From NCBI GenBank assembly GCA_013398175.1, contig VZRZ01004351.1:132746-196745 (forward strand): DNA of 64,000 nucleotides, in the 5' to 3' direction. The notes beneath the pieces were generated by a model, which saw only the letters and a list, made by a program, of their open reading frames with translations, did not search any database and was not told the DNA's origin. Positions 52,151 through 64,000 of this stretch are shown one piece after another (the stretch's first letter is position 1; every line of letters begins with the position of its first letter). This DNA is from Climacteris rufus (Eukaryota; Chordata; Aves; Passeriformes; Climacteridae). Both the position numbers and the translations under genes were made by a program.

Positions 52151-53640
52151 GTCAATAAATATAATTGAAACATTAATATTACAAAGGATTTAATATTTTT
52201 CTTTAGATCAACAAAGAGAAAGGGAAGAACAGTTATTACAATAAACTAGCCTCTAAGCCAAGTTTTGTTCATGTTATTTGAAAACAATTTGTAATCCAGA
52301 CTCATTATTTTATGTTCTTCAAACTAACATATCATTCCAGTTTGTAAGGTTTCTTTAATTCTTAGCATTCTGTTTCTTTGGTTTTAAGTCTGCTAAGGTA
52401 AACAATTAAATATTCTGCTTACTGTTCCCCATCTAGACTCCTGAGTTTAAACAAACATATGATTCAAAGTAATTTTTTAATAGTACAAGATGCTCCACAC
52501 CAAAGTAAATTTGTCAGACTTAAAATTAAATAATAAATGTAAAAGTCATGAAGTGCTGAACCATGGACATTTAGTAGTTAGACTTACTGGAAATTATTGT
52601 GATGCTTAGAACTTATAGCAACTGTCTACATAATCAATGCAAGAGGTTGCCCTTACAACAGATTGAGAAAGTAGAAAGGATTAGTTGAGGACAGACTATC
52701 TCATCATTAAATTTAGCAAAAATTGTTCAACCTTAGAAGCATACAACAAGGTTTTTACTTTTAATTAAGTTTTAACTGCTGTTTATGCAAATTCTCCTCT
52801 AAATCAGTATCAAACATGTCCTAAAGCTATTCATACATATAGCTAATTCATTCTGTGCTTGACAATCCTGCTGCTGAAGCAGTGTCAGCAAAATAGATGA
52901 TTATACTAGACGTGGTTGAGGCTCATTTGCAATTTCTGATTAAACTGCTTTATTGTACTAGATTGTAATGCTAATCAGAATTAGGTAGGTGCTGAAACAT
53001 GACCAAAACTGATCACAGAATCAGTTTTAAGAAGATCAGACAGAAAACCATAAATGGGACTAACCTGCAGTGTGTTTATTAGATTAGCAATAGAGGAAAA
53101 CAAACTACTATTAACAAAAATTTTAATGTTGAGATTTTGTTTTATGTTACTCAGAGGTAGAGGTTCAAACGCGTGATTTTTTGTTTTAATTAAAATTATA
53201 CAAGGCTCCAAGGTAAACATTGTTACTTTATGCTTAAACAAAAGGGCATTATTCTGTGTTCAAATAGAAAGCAGGATTAGTAAGCTGCATAATATTTTCC
53301 TTTTCTCCTGTACTAAAGTAATTGCATGCAAAGGTTTGAACATTCACAAACTCACCATTCAGGTCAAATTCTAAATAGTAGATAATGCTAAGCAAACCAG
53401 GTGAACGTGCTTCAGCCTACTTTTTGCTAAGTAAAAAGTAACAATGCTCTTAGTCATTTTGCAAATAAGGATATAAAATAACTCCTTACTATCAGGAATA
53501 GCATTGTATACGCAAATAATTGCCTTATTCCTTTTGGTCAGTACTGATGATAGAGACAGTTGCAAAGATTTGAAAAAACCCCTCCATCTTAACATTCAAA
53601 GCTTTGGGCTTCATAAGGGGTAATTTAGAAACACCTAGGC
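52151..53640. other. AT-rich non-coding DNA
   Basis: No gene or repeat is recognised. Confidence 0.5.
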
Positions 53641-54120
53641 AGAGTGAAATAAGGTTCCTTGTCATGTGAAGACCTGATACCTGGCATAGCATAGTGAAAC
53701 ACTCGGGCCAGCATAGTCAAAATACTCTTGGCTAACTCTTGCCGGAGCTGGGCGCATGCACAGCCACCCCAGCCTCCAGGACTTTGGCCAGGCAGAAATC
53801 CTGCATATCCCTGGTGCTGCCTGAGTACCTCAAGGTAGTGGCTCCTGCTGTCTCAGGGAGCAATTTTGACATCTCCCACAGGTAGGGAGAAAGAAGACCT
53901 GAGCTCCTTATCAGTCTTTCTTCTGCCTTGCAAGGCTCTCAAGACACAGAGAAGTGTATGACTGCCAAAATTCATGGACGTTCAGAGGGAGATGTGTTAT
54001 CTCATGGGTGAGGCACTGTCTCTTAGGAACCTGAAGCAGAAGCTGTCTCCAGAGAAAACACTTTTGAGTTTAGAGGAAAAAACCTGATTTTCATAAATCT
54101 GCAGTTCTTGTCTCAGGCTG
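53641..54120. other. Unclassified GC-richer segment
   Basis: This 480-bp patch is clearly richer in G and C than its surroundings, with strings such as GCCGGAGCTGGGCGCATGCA (near 53741). I see no LTR signals, CR1 motifs or long open frame in it. It could be an old transposable element of an unlisted family or a conserved non-coding element. Confidence 0.4.
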
Positions 54121-57100
54121 CACTGTAATGCAAAACCCTGTTTTCCAGAAGGGCTGAAAATCGTGTATTCTCTCTATTTCTTATAGATTTTTATTGTTTT
54201 GCTTATTACCTTAGGATCATGAAGGAAAAATAAAAAGTCTGTGGCTTGACAAAAATAAGCACATGATAAAAACAGTTCAATCTTTGCTGAAACATTAATG
54301 CTAAGTAAGCTCTTTAATTAGACTGTCTCTAATTAGTGGTACGCTCTTTGCAAACAGGAATGGTGGTGTCAAATACGCTGAATTAAAATAGTTCACTGAT
54401 TACACACTGAAAATTATGAAACTTCATGCTTAACTCAATATGTTCACTCAGTTCTGAAAAGTAAAATATTTTCAAAAAAAAATTTTTAAGCTATTGCTAT
54501 TTTGATTTCAGCTGTCACAATAATTTCATGGGGTTGCCTACTATTCTTTTCCATATATTTCCTGTAAAGCACTGAATCAAGTGATTAGAATTCACCAAAA
54601 CCCAATTGTTTTCCCCAGTAGGTTTTGGATTCAGCCTCTAGGAAATAGCTTTCCTTATTTAGTCAAAAGTAATTTATAAAACATTAGGTTAAACAAGGTG
54701 ACCTCCAGAACATCCATTTAGAAAAACTGTTGCACTTGAAGATGCTACTTTGATAGCCTCTGCCAACTGTCTCTGAAATTCTGATTAAAATAAACATGAA
54801 GAATTTATTTTCAGCATGAAGGCAAACTTTTATGAACTTCCAGGAGTAAAGTAGCATGCTATTTATCAGTCAAATGTAGGAGTTGCATTCTTTTCCATTA
54901 ACTTCTGATTAACTTGAAATATTACAGTGAAAAATCGGTAGACAACTTATGACAAATAAGTCATCTCCTCTTAGATAAGAGAGATCAAGGAAATTTACTT
55001 AAACTACCTCACTTTGGCTTTCATTCAAGTGCCATGGTAAGGTGATCACAAACTCCTAGTTTACGAGACACTCATGCAAGGTCTACCTTGGAAAAATATT
55101 ATCTTTTATTGCTATTCCAGGTAAGCAATGTGCACTCTACTTGCTGCATCATGGGGCTTTTTAGAGCAGTATAGATAGTGCCATCACTCCACATTATCTT
55201 GTCTCTATTTCAGAAATTTGATTCCCGCTAACACTTTCACATGTAAAATTTAAATAAGAAACAACTTATGATACCAGTCTTAGACATAGAGAGACACATT
55301 TGCCAATAACTTGTGATGAGAAAAAGTTAAGAACCCGATAGTTAGCCAAGACTGAAATCTACACCATAAGCAGAAAACTTATACTCTGTGCTAATAGAGG
55401 CAACAAAATTATTTCATCCAACTTCTTTCTCCACTTCTGTCTCAGCATGATGAAAATCAGATATCTGATCTCAGATGTTCAACAAAGTTCTGAGATCTCT
55501 CATATATGGCAAGTATTGCAAACTTCCTGATTCCTACAAAAATGATGGTTTGCAGCACTCTATGAAGATAAGAAATTTCCTGCAGAAAGCTTACAAATAA
55601 ATGGAATAAAGGCACTTGGGGAAAAAACCCTCTAATTTTCTAACAAAAATAACAAGCACATCATTGCTAGGTCTCATGTTCAGTGGATTAAAAAATGATG
55701 GCAAACATGGAATCTCCAAACCTAATTTTTTTTTAGTAATAATATACCCAGGCCTCATAAAGATTAACACTGATACTGCAATTAAGTGAACAGCAACTCT
55801 ATTTTTAGGATAGTTATAACAATTCAACTCTTTACAGAAGCAGGCAATGCAAACTATAGCAGCATTGACTTCAAATGGGATAAGGTTAGACAGAGAGATG
55901 TTCCTTGGTGCTCCCAGATGGAGATGAGGGAAAGCCAAAGAACCCTGCACAGTAACCAATAACCACAGCATGTCCTAGAAAAAATGGAAGTCAAACAGAG
56001 GAAAAAAAAGGTATCCAAGTACCTATCAAGTATATACTGCTTAGAGAATATTTGGAAATTAAACCAGTGGGAAAGATTTCTTTTGTCAATTCTTCAGGGA
56101 AACAACTTCATTTTAAAAATAAACAGTAGAAAACTGTCAGACACAAGCATCTATTTCTGTTCCCAGCCCCAAAGAATCCAGCAGCCTAAATCCTAGTCAG
56201 CCATCCAGAACTAAATTAAAAGTCCCTGAACAAAATACTAGCAATAACTTTATTCTTCCATAATGTCTTCATCTGAAGGAGAAAAAAAAGTTAGAAATCA
56301 GGAAAACCATCACAAGCCTGTGGACATTTTATACTGCTTCTTTTTTGCATTCCAACTGTTTGTTTGTACTTTTTCTAACCCTTCTTAATGTTAGATGAAA
56401 TAAACTATTCACTGAATTATTTGCCTTTTACTTTTTCACATTTCTCTTTGTTTTTATTGATTTCTTTAGATTGTAAGTATTGCTCCCTTAAGGCAGTCAG
56501 TACACGTCCCAGGGTTTATCTGAAAATATTGCTAGGAGTAGAATAAGATACACCTTCAAAACATGCAGCTATGAGAAGTAGTATAGAGCGTTTTTTTAAA
56601 GCACAGAAAGTTGTTGCCATAGAAGACTGTGTTTTGCACAGAGTCGAGCATGTGAGATCTTTCAGCATCACATAAAAATCTTAGCCTTACATGTTACAAG
56701 CTTCTCTTGTCCTCACTGACACAGTACAAGCCAAATTATAGCTTTTTAAAAAATTATTCTTACCTTGCATTACTCTCTTTTTTAGCTAGCCTTTGGAGGA
56801 GATATTCCTTGTATTAGTCTCTCTGCTAAGGGTTGGTGTATCTCAACCATTTCCACCTCCCTGTTTCACATACCTTCCTTTTCCCTCTGCATCTCAAAGA
56901 AAGTATATAATGTCTGTCAGTTGTTTGGCATCATAAATATGTTACATTCTGTTCATCTGAATCAAGAACATCCTGTGACTAAACACATAATTTGAATTAT
57001 GCAGCTTTTAGTCTGCAGAAGATTATTTCTGCATACCAAATTTTCTCTGTACAAAATGTCTTTCCATTTTCCTTTCTGATATACTGTGATTTATACAATC

Positions 57101-60100
57101 TAAAAAGGACACAGTTAATCCAATGGAGAAATAACATCACATAGAATAGAAGCCCAGACACTGAGCATAATTAAAGTCAAATATTTACATACTTCACTGC
57201 AGAAAAAAAATAGCTGTGTGAAGCTTCAGACTGTACAGAAGTGTCAGGCTGTGCAGATGGCAAAAGAAGTATCCTTTAATGCATTATAACTGGCTTTGTC
57301 TTTCTCTGAGTGCAAAGTAACCTTGCAGTTCCTGCCACATTTTAATGGCATTTCAGAAAGTATTCGTGAATCATTTGCTATAGCAAAGCAGTAAAACTGG
57401 AGAAAGGCTGATTTTTCTGGAGAGACTGAAACTGATGACTAATTTGAAACTTAGCACATAACAATATAACAACCAGGGTTGTTAAATTGTTTGGCTAAAA
57501 TGGAAATGAATACTTAGAATAGGAAATAAAAAGGATTCATAAAATAATTTCCTTCTATCCTAAATGCATATGCCTGGTGTCCAGAGGCCATCTTGCTCAT
57601 ACAGTATCAAATCAGCAATTCCTGAAGGCAGGACAGACTGTGAAAGTATTCATGGTGAGGTGATGATGTTCCCCATAACAGATGTTTTGCCATGGTTTAG
57701 TTATGTTTTCCTTATATTCCTTCTCCTCATCTCAGATTCTTATTGACCCTGCTCCCATACCCTGCCATTACCATTTCCCATAAACTGATAAAAAGACAGC
57801 ACTTTCTTAGAACAAGAGAATGGCAGACAACAGGCCACATGGTGTCTCAGTGCATTCAGCAGAGCTTCAGCTTCCATCAATTTCCCTGCTAGAGCAATAA
57901 GGAAATAGATGCCACAAACACATTAACGCACATACACTGCCAAGTCTCAAACTGGTAGAATACTATCTTTAGAAGCAGATTATGGCCAACACCACAGCCC
58001 TGTCTTCTGTTCTTTGAGACTTGCCTAAATTAGATTATATATTGAAATGGTCTTCAATTGTTTTCAGAACTGGAGATATTAAAAAAATAAAACACCAAAA
58101 CAATTAAAAAGCATCCTTCTCATCCTCCCTACAAACTCACATTTCTGGAAAAGCTGAATAGATCTTTATTCCTGTGATAAGGATTTTATGCTCTTTCAGA
58201 GGCACAGTTTGTTTTACAGATCTAAATCAATATTAGTATCTGAACATTACAATGTTTACAACAATATTACACTTCTGATCTGATCAGGACATAAACATAA
58301 AATGAAAAATTAACCACATTAACTACTGTAAATATACATTTGAGATTCCAACACAAATGCTTATTTCTTTAAGGCTATCTCTGAGGGAACAAAGTCCCAA
58401 CTTTATAAGCCAACACATTTTCACTGCCACATTTTCAAATCTCGTGTATTGAAATGGAGTGGCACAGAGCCCGGATTTACATGAGCTTCCACAGTATTTC
58501 AAGGACATTCTTAATGTTCTAGAAGTTGCACAGGACCATTAAGACCTTTTCTATGATCTCCTGCATTTAAATGAGGGCATCATTTGTCTGGAAACACTTA
58601 CAAAGATATTAATATAAAAGAGCTATTATGGCAGATCAAACGAATCTTACAGTACTCTGAACATTATAGGAAAAACATTAGTGTGCTATTTTCTGGTCAG
58701 AAAGTAGCAAATGAAGCTACTCTGGATTTAGATTACAGAGCCAAGATCAGAAATTAGCTGCACAATGTTCAAGTGATTAATATATTCAGTTCTAACATGT
58801 TGAAAAAAAGCTCTAGAAACATGTGCAATAATAATAATTAGGGAACACACGAGCCATTTCCAAAATAAACCTGGTACAATGCAATCTGATGTAATAGGGA
58901 CATGATAATCAAGAGAATAATGCAAAATATTACAATGCCTGTTTTATAGGCCCTTCAACAATTCTTTAAAAATATAATATATTATCATGAAAGCAGAAAA
59001 ATTTATTATACTTTCTGGACCATACAAAACCTTTTGTTAAAAGTAGGGAGAATTAAAAAAACACTAGAATAAATCTAAACTTTCCAAAGATCAGAAACAA
59101 ATTTTCAGTATTTCAAAATGCCTAAACTATTTACTCAACATTTAGTGTGTATAATTATTCTTCCACATTGCACAAAGCACACAAATGTAAAGATTATGTA
59201 AAGTAACTCTTGGACAGATTAATTTCATTGTACTTTTCTTAAATTGTGGTTTGTGTAATCCAACTCAAAACAGAGGCAAAACTGTCCTGCTCTGTGACTT
59301 ACAATATTTTCAAGAATATTACAGCAAATGGCTTTTGTTTCCTGTCTGGCTTTCAAAAATGGTTTGGTTTGGAGGCTTGTTCCAGAAACATAAAATTTAC
59401 ACAGAAAGTAAAATTTCTGACCCTATTTTCCTTCTCAGTAATGAAGGGGCTTATTCCCATCAACAGTCATATAGACCTAGGAAGTTATTTAACTCTTCCC
59501 CTCTTTAATTTTTCCATGTTCAAGGTTATGTTTTTCAAAAGCAACAGCAATTTTAGCTGTTTCACAAAAACTACAGCAATTTCAGTACTATTTTATAAGT
59601 CAAGCAGAAGAAGGATTTGGGTTTCTTTTTTACTGTTGTCAGATATGTGGGATATAGGAAACTGGATATTGCCTAGAATTTGCCTGAAAATGAATTATTC
59701 AAATAGCTGTAGTCACAGCTGCCAGTCCTTGATTCACTCACAATCAGAATTTTAAAATCTGTGATCTCTTCTGTCATTTTCCATAGTGCATAAAGGGACT
59801 TGGTTTCAATAATTATGTTAAGACCATTTCATACCCTAAAATATTGAAGGGATACCAATATGCTGCATTTCTGCCTATGATGGTTTTTGGCTTTTCAGTT
59901 GGTCTATCTTCAGCTGAATTCTGCCATGCACATTAACTCATCTTTTCTCCCCAGCAAGTGACTTGTTTCCGCAAGCAGCCACTGACTGCTTTTAGAGGCT
60001 CACTGCATGATTTCTGTAATCATTTTTAACTTGATCCCAACTCTCACTGACTACAGAAGTCAAAACATCTATTGATTTTAACAACTGAGTATCAGAACCT

Positions 60101-61365
60101 TTACCTTCAAGAGACTTACTGTGAAACAAGAGGAGCATTGCTCATGAGAGTGCCAATTAAAGAAACAGAAGGATTATTTTGTGTGGCACCTTGAACGATA
60201 TTCCACATCCCCTTCTCATGTCTCCCTTTTCCCATTGGAGCAGTATAGTGGGGACTGCTGTTTCAGTTTTACCTTCCTTAAAAATGTCCAGTTTGAGTTG
60301 AAGTGAATCATTGCAAAGTTTTGTGCCTTTGTTCTTGGATCTTGAGCATAGGTGAAGCTGGAGCAGAAAATTAACCTCATTTGTCCCAGCTTGGCAAAAT
60401 CTGTTAGAAGACAGCATGATTTATTTTAGCTAATAATTTTAGCAGTTACACTGTCAATCATTAAAAACTTTCCATTGTCTTGATTTGGAATTGTATTATG
60501 TGAAACCACAGTTCTAAATAATTATCAATTACATCACGAGTGCTTTCATGTCACCCTATTTGGAAAAATTTCTTAAGTCTCAGAAAACTCATTTCCCAAG
60601 CAAGTAAATATGTCCTTTTCTCAGACTCTAAGTCCACTTTTACTACAAAGTTTTCTGTATGTAACTTACTTTACACTACATTTTCCAAGTGTCTCAAAGC
60701 CACTGGATAAAAAGCTATGTCAGGTGACTGTTTTTAACTTTGTTTCTGTGCAAGAATATACATAATGTTATGCAGTTCATTTATTAAATATCATAAAAGT
60801 ACTGGCTAACAAAATTGATACAATTTATTTCTGTCTTTGGTTTCAATTTTCATGTAGCATTGTCACTATAATACAGCATTTTGAATTATAATGTGACTGG
60901 AAATTGGTTTGGGTCTTTTTATCTATAGTTCACCAACTTTATCATTTTCTCTATGACTGAGGTGATTTTTTGCAGGCATTGCTGTGGCAAATAATTTCAT
61001 TTCTTTTTTGCCATCACCTTTTGAGAGGAGCAGATCTCTTTTTCAGATGATGAAAAAAACTAGGTTTGTACAATTATGCTTTAAAAATGTAATGTTTTCA
61101 TGCTATTTTGGATCCAGTAAATGACAAGTGTTACAGAAGTTGTCAAAATCCATTTAAACTTCTAAACAGTACTTGGACTACTTCAAGATTTATTTCTTAA
61201 ATACATTTCTTCTTGAAAATAATTCAAATGCTAAAGGATAGCATATTAATTTTGATTAGTTATTTAAATCAGTTCATGAAAATTGGAAAATGAGCTTAGC
61301 ATAGCAATTAAAATTACCAACAAATTAATAAAATCTCCCTGGTTCTACTGTTCATCTTATTCCAG
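54121..61365. other. AT-rich non-coding DNA
   Basis: No proven gene. The longest frame outside the repeats, 169 codons at 59246-59755, has no recognised domain. An exon-like block at 59955-60028 (strong acceptor, open to TAA at 60026-60028) was considered and not called. The minus frame 55971-55591 (126 codons) is unremarkable. Confidence 0.5.
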
Positions 61366-61394
61366 GTTGATGCCAAAATGGAAAAGGCACCAAG
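61366..61394 (+). CDS. Candidate 29-nt coding microexon of an unidentified gene
   Basis: A strong acceptor (TCATCTTATTCCAG) and a strong donor (CAAG|GTAAGA) bound 29 bases. The block is open in phase 0, which is how the 47101-47147 block would deliver the frame. It encodes VDAKMEKAP plus two bases. The short length means that open frame carries little weight; support is from splice signals and phase. Confidence 0.27.
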
Positions 61395-63459
61395 GTAAGA
61401 CATTCTATAAATTCTCAACCATGTTTGCAACTCATTATCTGGGGACAAATCTCAGTAACAATAGAAAGTGAAACCTATTTAGTTAGATACTTTGAATTGA
61501 ACCAAAATCTACATAGTCTATGAGCCTTAAAGGAGCTGAAGTGTTTCCAACATTCAGTCATGCATTGCTTTGTTATTCAAATGCCCCAAGCAAGCCTATT
61601 CACTTATGATTGCTAATATGCTTTCGCATCAGGGTGACTTTACATTACATCATTTCTCTAATAATACATGTTCATAGCTGCAGGTTAATATTAAAAAAAG
61701 AAATTGACCTGAGGAGATTTAAGTGTTCTACCCAGTAGCCTGGTAGAAATCACAAGTGAAAGATAGTTTCATGTTCTGACTAAAGTAATTTCTTTCTAAT
61801 GGATTTTATACTGAATGATTTTCTTACTAGTTGTAAAGTTTTGTACAGCGAGTGTATAGCCTACATCCTAAGGCTGAAAGATTATTATTAAATCTAACCA
61901 ATAAAACTATAGTTCACACAATGGCACTTATTTTAGGCTGATGTCAAGAAATTATTTCCTAACTTAGAAGACATAATGGGCTAGCAGAAGTAAAGATTAT
62001 ATTAATCTGTATTTAGATTGTAGTACTACATCGCAACACTTGAATAAGGGAAAATGTTTGCCTGACTAATATTCCCACCTTTCTTGACTTCTATTTGTAG
62101 CTCACTGCATTTATTTTATTATTAAAACGGAATTAATACATGCATTATAACTCTTCCCACTACTATTTTAATACATACTCTAATATTTTTGAACTTCCAG
62201 AATTTGAGAAAGGGAGTAATTATTTAAAACTCTGGCAGAGTGCTGTAAATACAGGGGTAACAATGTATCACCAAAATTCTTTATTAGAAAAATCCAAGCA
62301 CGTAAGAAGAAAAATATGTCACTGTATGTTTTGTTTTTTTCTTAATTGCACACAGCTCAGGCTTAGATATTGAGTTTGACAGTTCCTGACATCTGAACAT
62401 TCCTTTATTACACTCATTCTACCTCTAATTTTTAAATAATCAGTTGCTAAACACTTTTTCTACTTTATTCCCCTTCATTTGAGTCATGGAACATGCCTTT
62501 TCTTTTTTTTTCTTTTTGAAATAATTTACAGGCAGTATTTCTACTGCTTCAAGTGAAATGCATAAGGGGTTTGCACTGGCTTTTTGCCCTCCTGTTTCAC
62601 AAAGGTGAAAAGAAAACCGAAGATTAAGTCTGTGTGTGTGATGGACTTTTTTCTAACAGTGCTGGACCCTCTGCTTTTGTCAAGCAGGGTACAACCAGGC
62701 AGTAGAAAAGAAAGCAGCCTTTGCATAATTTCGTCAGAGGGCACATGTTGAAGAGGAAAACACAGATTAGAAAGAGGATCCATCCTACCAAGTTATAATG
62801 AGTAAAGAAAGACTAAGCAAGTAGAGAAAGTTGCACAACTCAATCACACTGTGTTTCGGTTTTGACCAAAATTTTAAGAGTGTCAGAACAAGCAAGAATC
62901 TCATGTTCATTCACTTGCAATGAGCATGATTATCTTTAAAATGGCTAATGAGGAAGGTGTCTCATCTCCTGAACTGGTTGCTTCCAGCGTTCCACTTCTC
63001 TCAAAATTACAATTATTATCTTTGTGCTAACCCAAACTACATCATCATTAATATGTTTAAATTTCTCTATTTGCAAATAAATGTAAGAAACAAAGATTAA
63101 CAAATAAAGACAGCATAACTGCATTCACAATGACTCTGGTTTGCAAATAGTGTTTTAACTCTGTAGGCTCAGTATGCCTCTCTGGTCGTTTAATCTATAT
63201 GTGTTAAGAGAACTCTGAACCTGTTCTTCATTCTTTCATCAGTTTGTCATACTCCTGCCCTTCCCAAGAATACTGCTACTATCACACTTGTGGAGCATCA
63301 CCGCTTCTGAATTAACAGCTATAGATGTGGCTCCTGGTCTTTTATCACAAGCAGCATCCATATGTGCTATAGTGTTCCACATTGCTCAAAACAGATTCTT
63401 CTCACCTCATACCAACTTTTACATTATATTTACCACCAGTGAATAAGCACCCATAAGAA
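61395..63459. other. AT-rich non-coding DNA
   Basis: No gene or repeat is recognised. Confidence 0.5.
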
Positions 63460-63776
63460 ACCATGTGTAGTGGGACAGACAACACGTATTCTCCAGGCAG
63501 GTGCAAAAGTGAGTTTTTCATTAGCAAAAACCGGGCCTTTTTAAGCAGTTAGACCATTATCACCTTTGAAGCACAAAGAACATAGTTCAACCAACCACCA
63601 TCACCCACGATGTAAGCATGAGAAGAACACGCGAAGAGCACGAGACTCTTATATAACTTGTTTTTCTACTTCTATTTCTGCTGAATCATTCCCATAGTCT
63701 TTCACTGCTTAGCTGAAGTGAATCCATGATGGTAAGGCTTTATTTTACTAGGCCTTGCATACCCCCTACAACCACG
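63460..63776. mobile_element. Short LTR (305 bp) of unknown family
   Basis: The element runs 63466-63770, from TGTAGTGGGACAG to ATACCCCCTACA, so both ends read TGTAG...CTACA. The flanks ACCATG (63460-63465) and ACCACG (63771-63776) differ at one of six positions. A TTATATAA string near 63650 could serve as TATA box, and the adjoining region keeps CpG sites (ACACGCGAAGAGCACGAG). Orientation is unclear. The minus-strand start (TGTAGGGGGTATGCAAGG) resembles the start of alpharetrovirus-like LTRs, which favours minus. The length is small for a bird LTR. Confidence 0.6.
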
Positions 63777-64000
63777 CCATGGGTTAACTGTTACATGGAA
63801 AGGCCATAGAACTTAACAATTACAAAACCCCCCACATTTATTCAGGAGCCATTTAGGTATGAAAATCTTTCACTGCACCACATCCTCTTTTATTGTTCAA
63901 TTATACAAAACCCTTTTGTGCCCATATTTACTTATTATATGACATACTATCAATATTACTTAAACTATATGACATCCACTGGTAAATTTTCTCCTTCCAG
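63777..64000. other. Non-coding end of window
   Basis: AT-rich sequence with no recognised feature. Confidence 0.5.

Noticed and set aside
59955..60028. Possible terminal exon after a strong CTTTTCTCCCCAG acceptor
   Set aside because: Open to a TAA and in a usable phase, but with no donor, polyadenylation signal or family match it is no better than other chance acceptors.

Overview
The window looks like a piece of a bird nuclear genome, most likely a songbird. It is AT-rich, CpG-poor DNA with no long host coding region. Every repeat that can be recognised is of avian type: CR1 LINE fragments in both orientations, a tRNA-Ile-headed SINE with a CR1-like tail (the TguSINE1 type of songbirds, named from memory), and many solo long terminal repeats (LTRs) of endogenous retroviruses. 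The rest has the texture of a gene desert or very long introns.

Layout. 1-3.8 kb is plain AT-rich DNA. 3.8-5.4 kb holds a 5'-truncated, broken CR1 with reverse transcriptase remnants and an intact 3' end. 13.5-14.1 kb is a solo LTR with a perfect 6-bp target duplication. A short CR1 3' end lies at 19.5 kb. 20.47-20.88 kb has two adjacent candidate coding exons. A small LTR lies at 23.2 kb, an ERVL-type LTR at 24.9-25.5 kb and an old CR1 at 27.0-27.3 kb. At 34.2-35.5 kb a solo LTR sits inside another LTR, with a 9-N assembly gap in the inner one. LTRs related to the 23.2-kb copy lie at 37.0 and 39.9-40.2 kb, around a minus-strand CR1 at 38.0-39.3 kb. Two LTRs follow at 41.3-41.9 and 42.6-43.2 kb, the second very CpG-rich. 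At 51.3-52.15 kb a solo LTR splits a SINE. A short 305-bp LTR lies near the right end (63.5-63.8 kb).

Genes. I can prove no host gene. Four short plus-strand blocks (20471-20579, 20837-20875, 47101-47147, 61366-61394) have good splice signals and mutually compatible reading phases. They could be small exons of one large gene spread over more than 40 kb, but similar exon-like segments also occur by chance in this DNA, so confidence is modest. The longest open frames (179 and 177 codons) lie across LTRs and are not host genes.

How the parts relate. The main story is layered transposition: CR1 and SINE insertions first, retroviral insertions later, then LTR-LTR recombination leaving solo LTRs. 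Target duplications date the order at two nested sites. No full provirus, retroviral coding gene, CRISPR array or functional RNA gene is seen.
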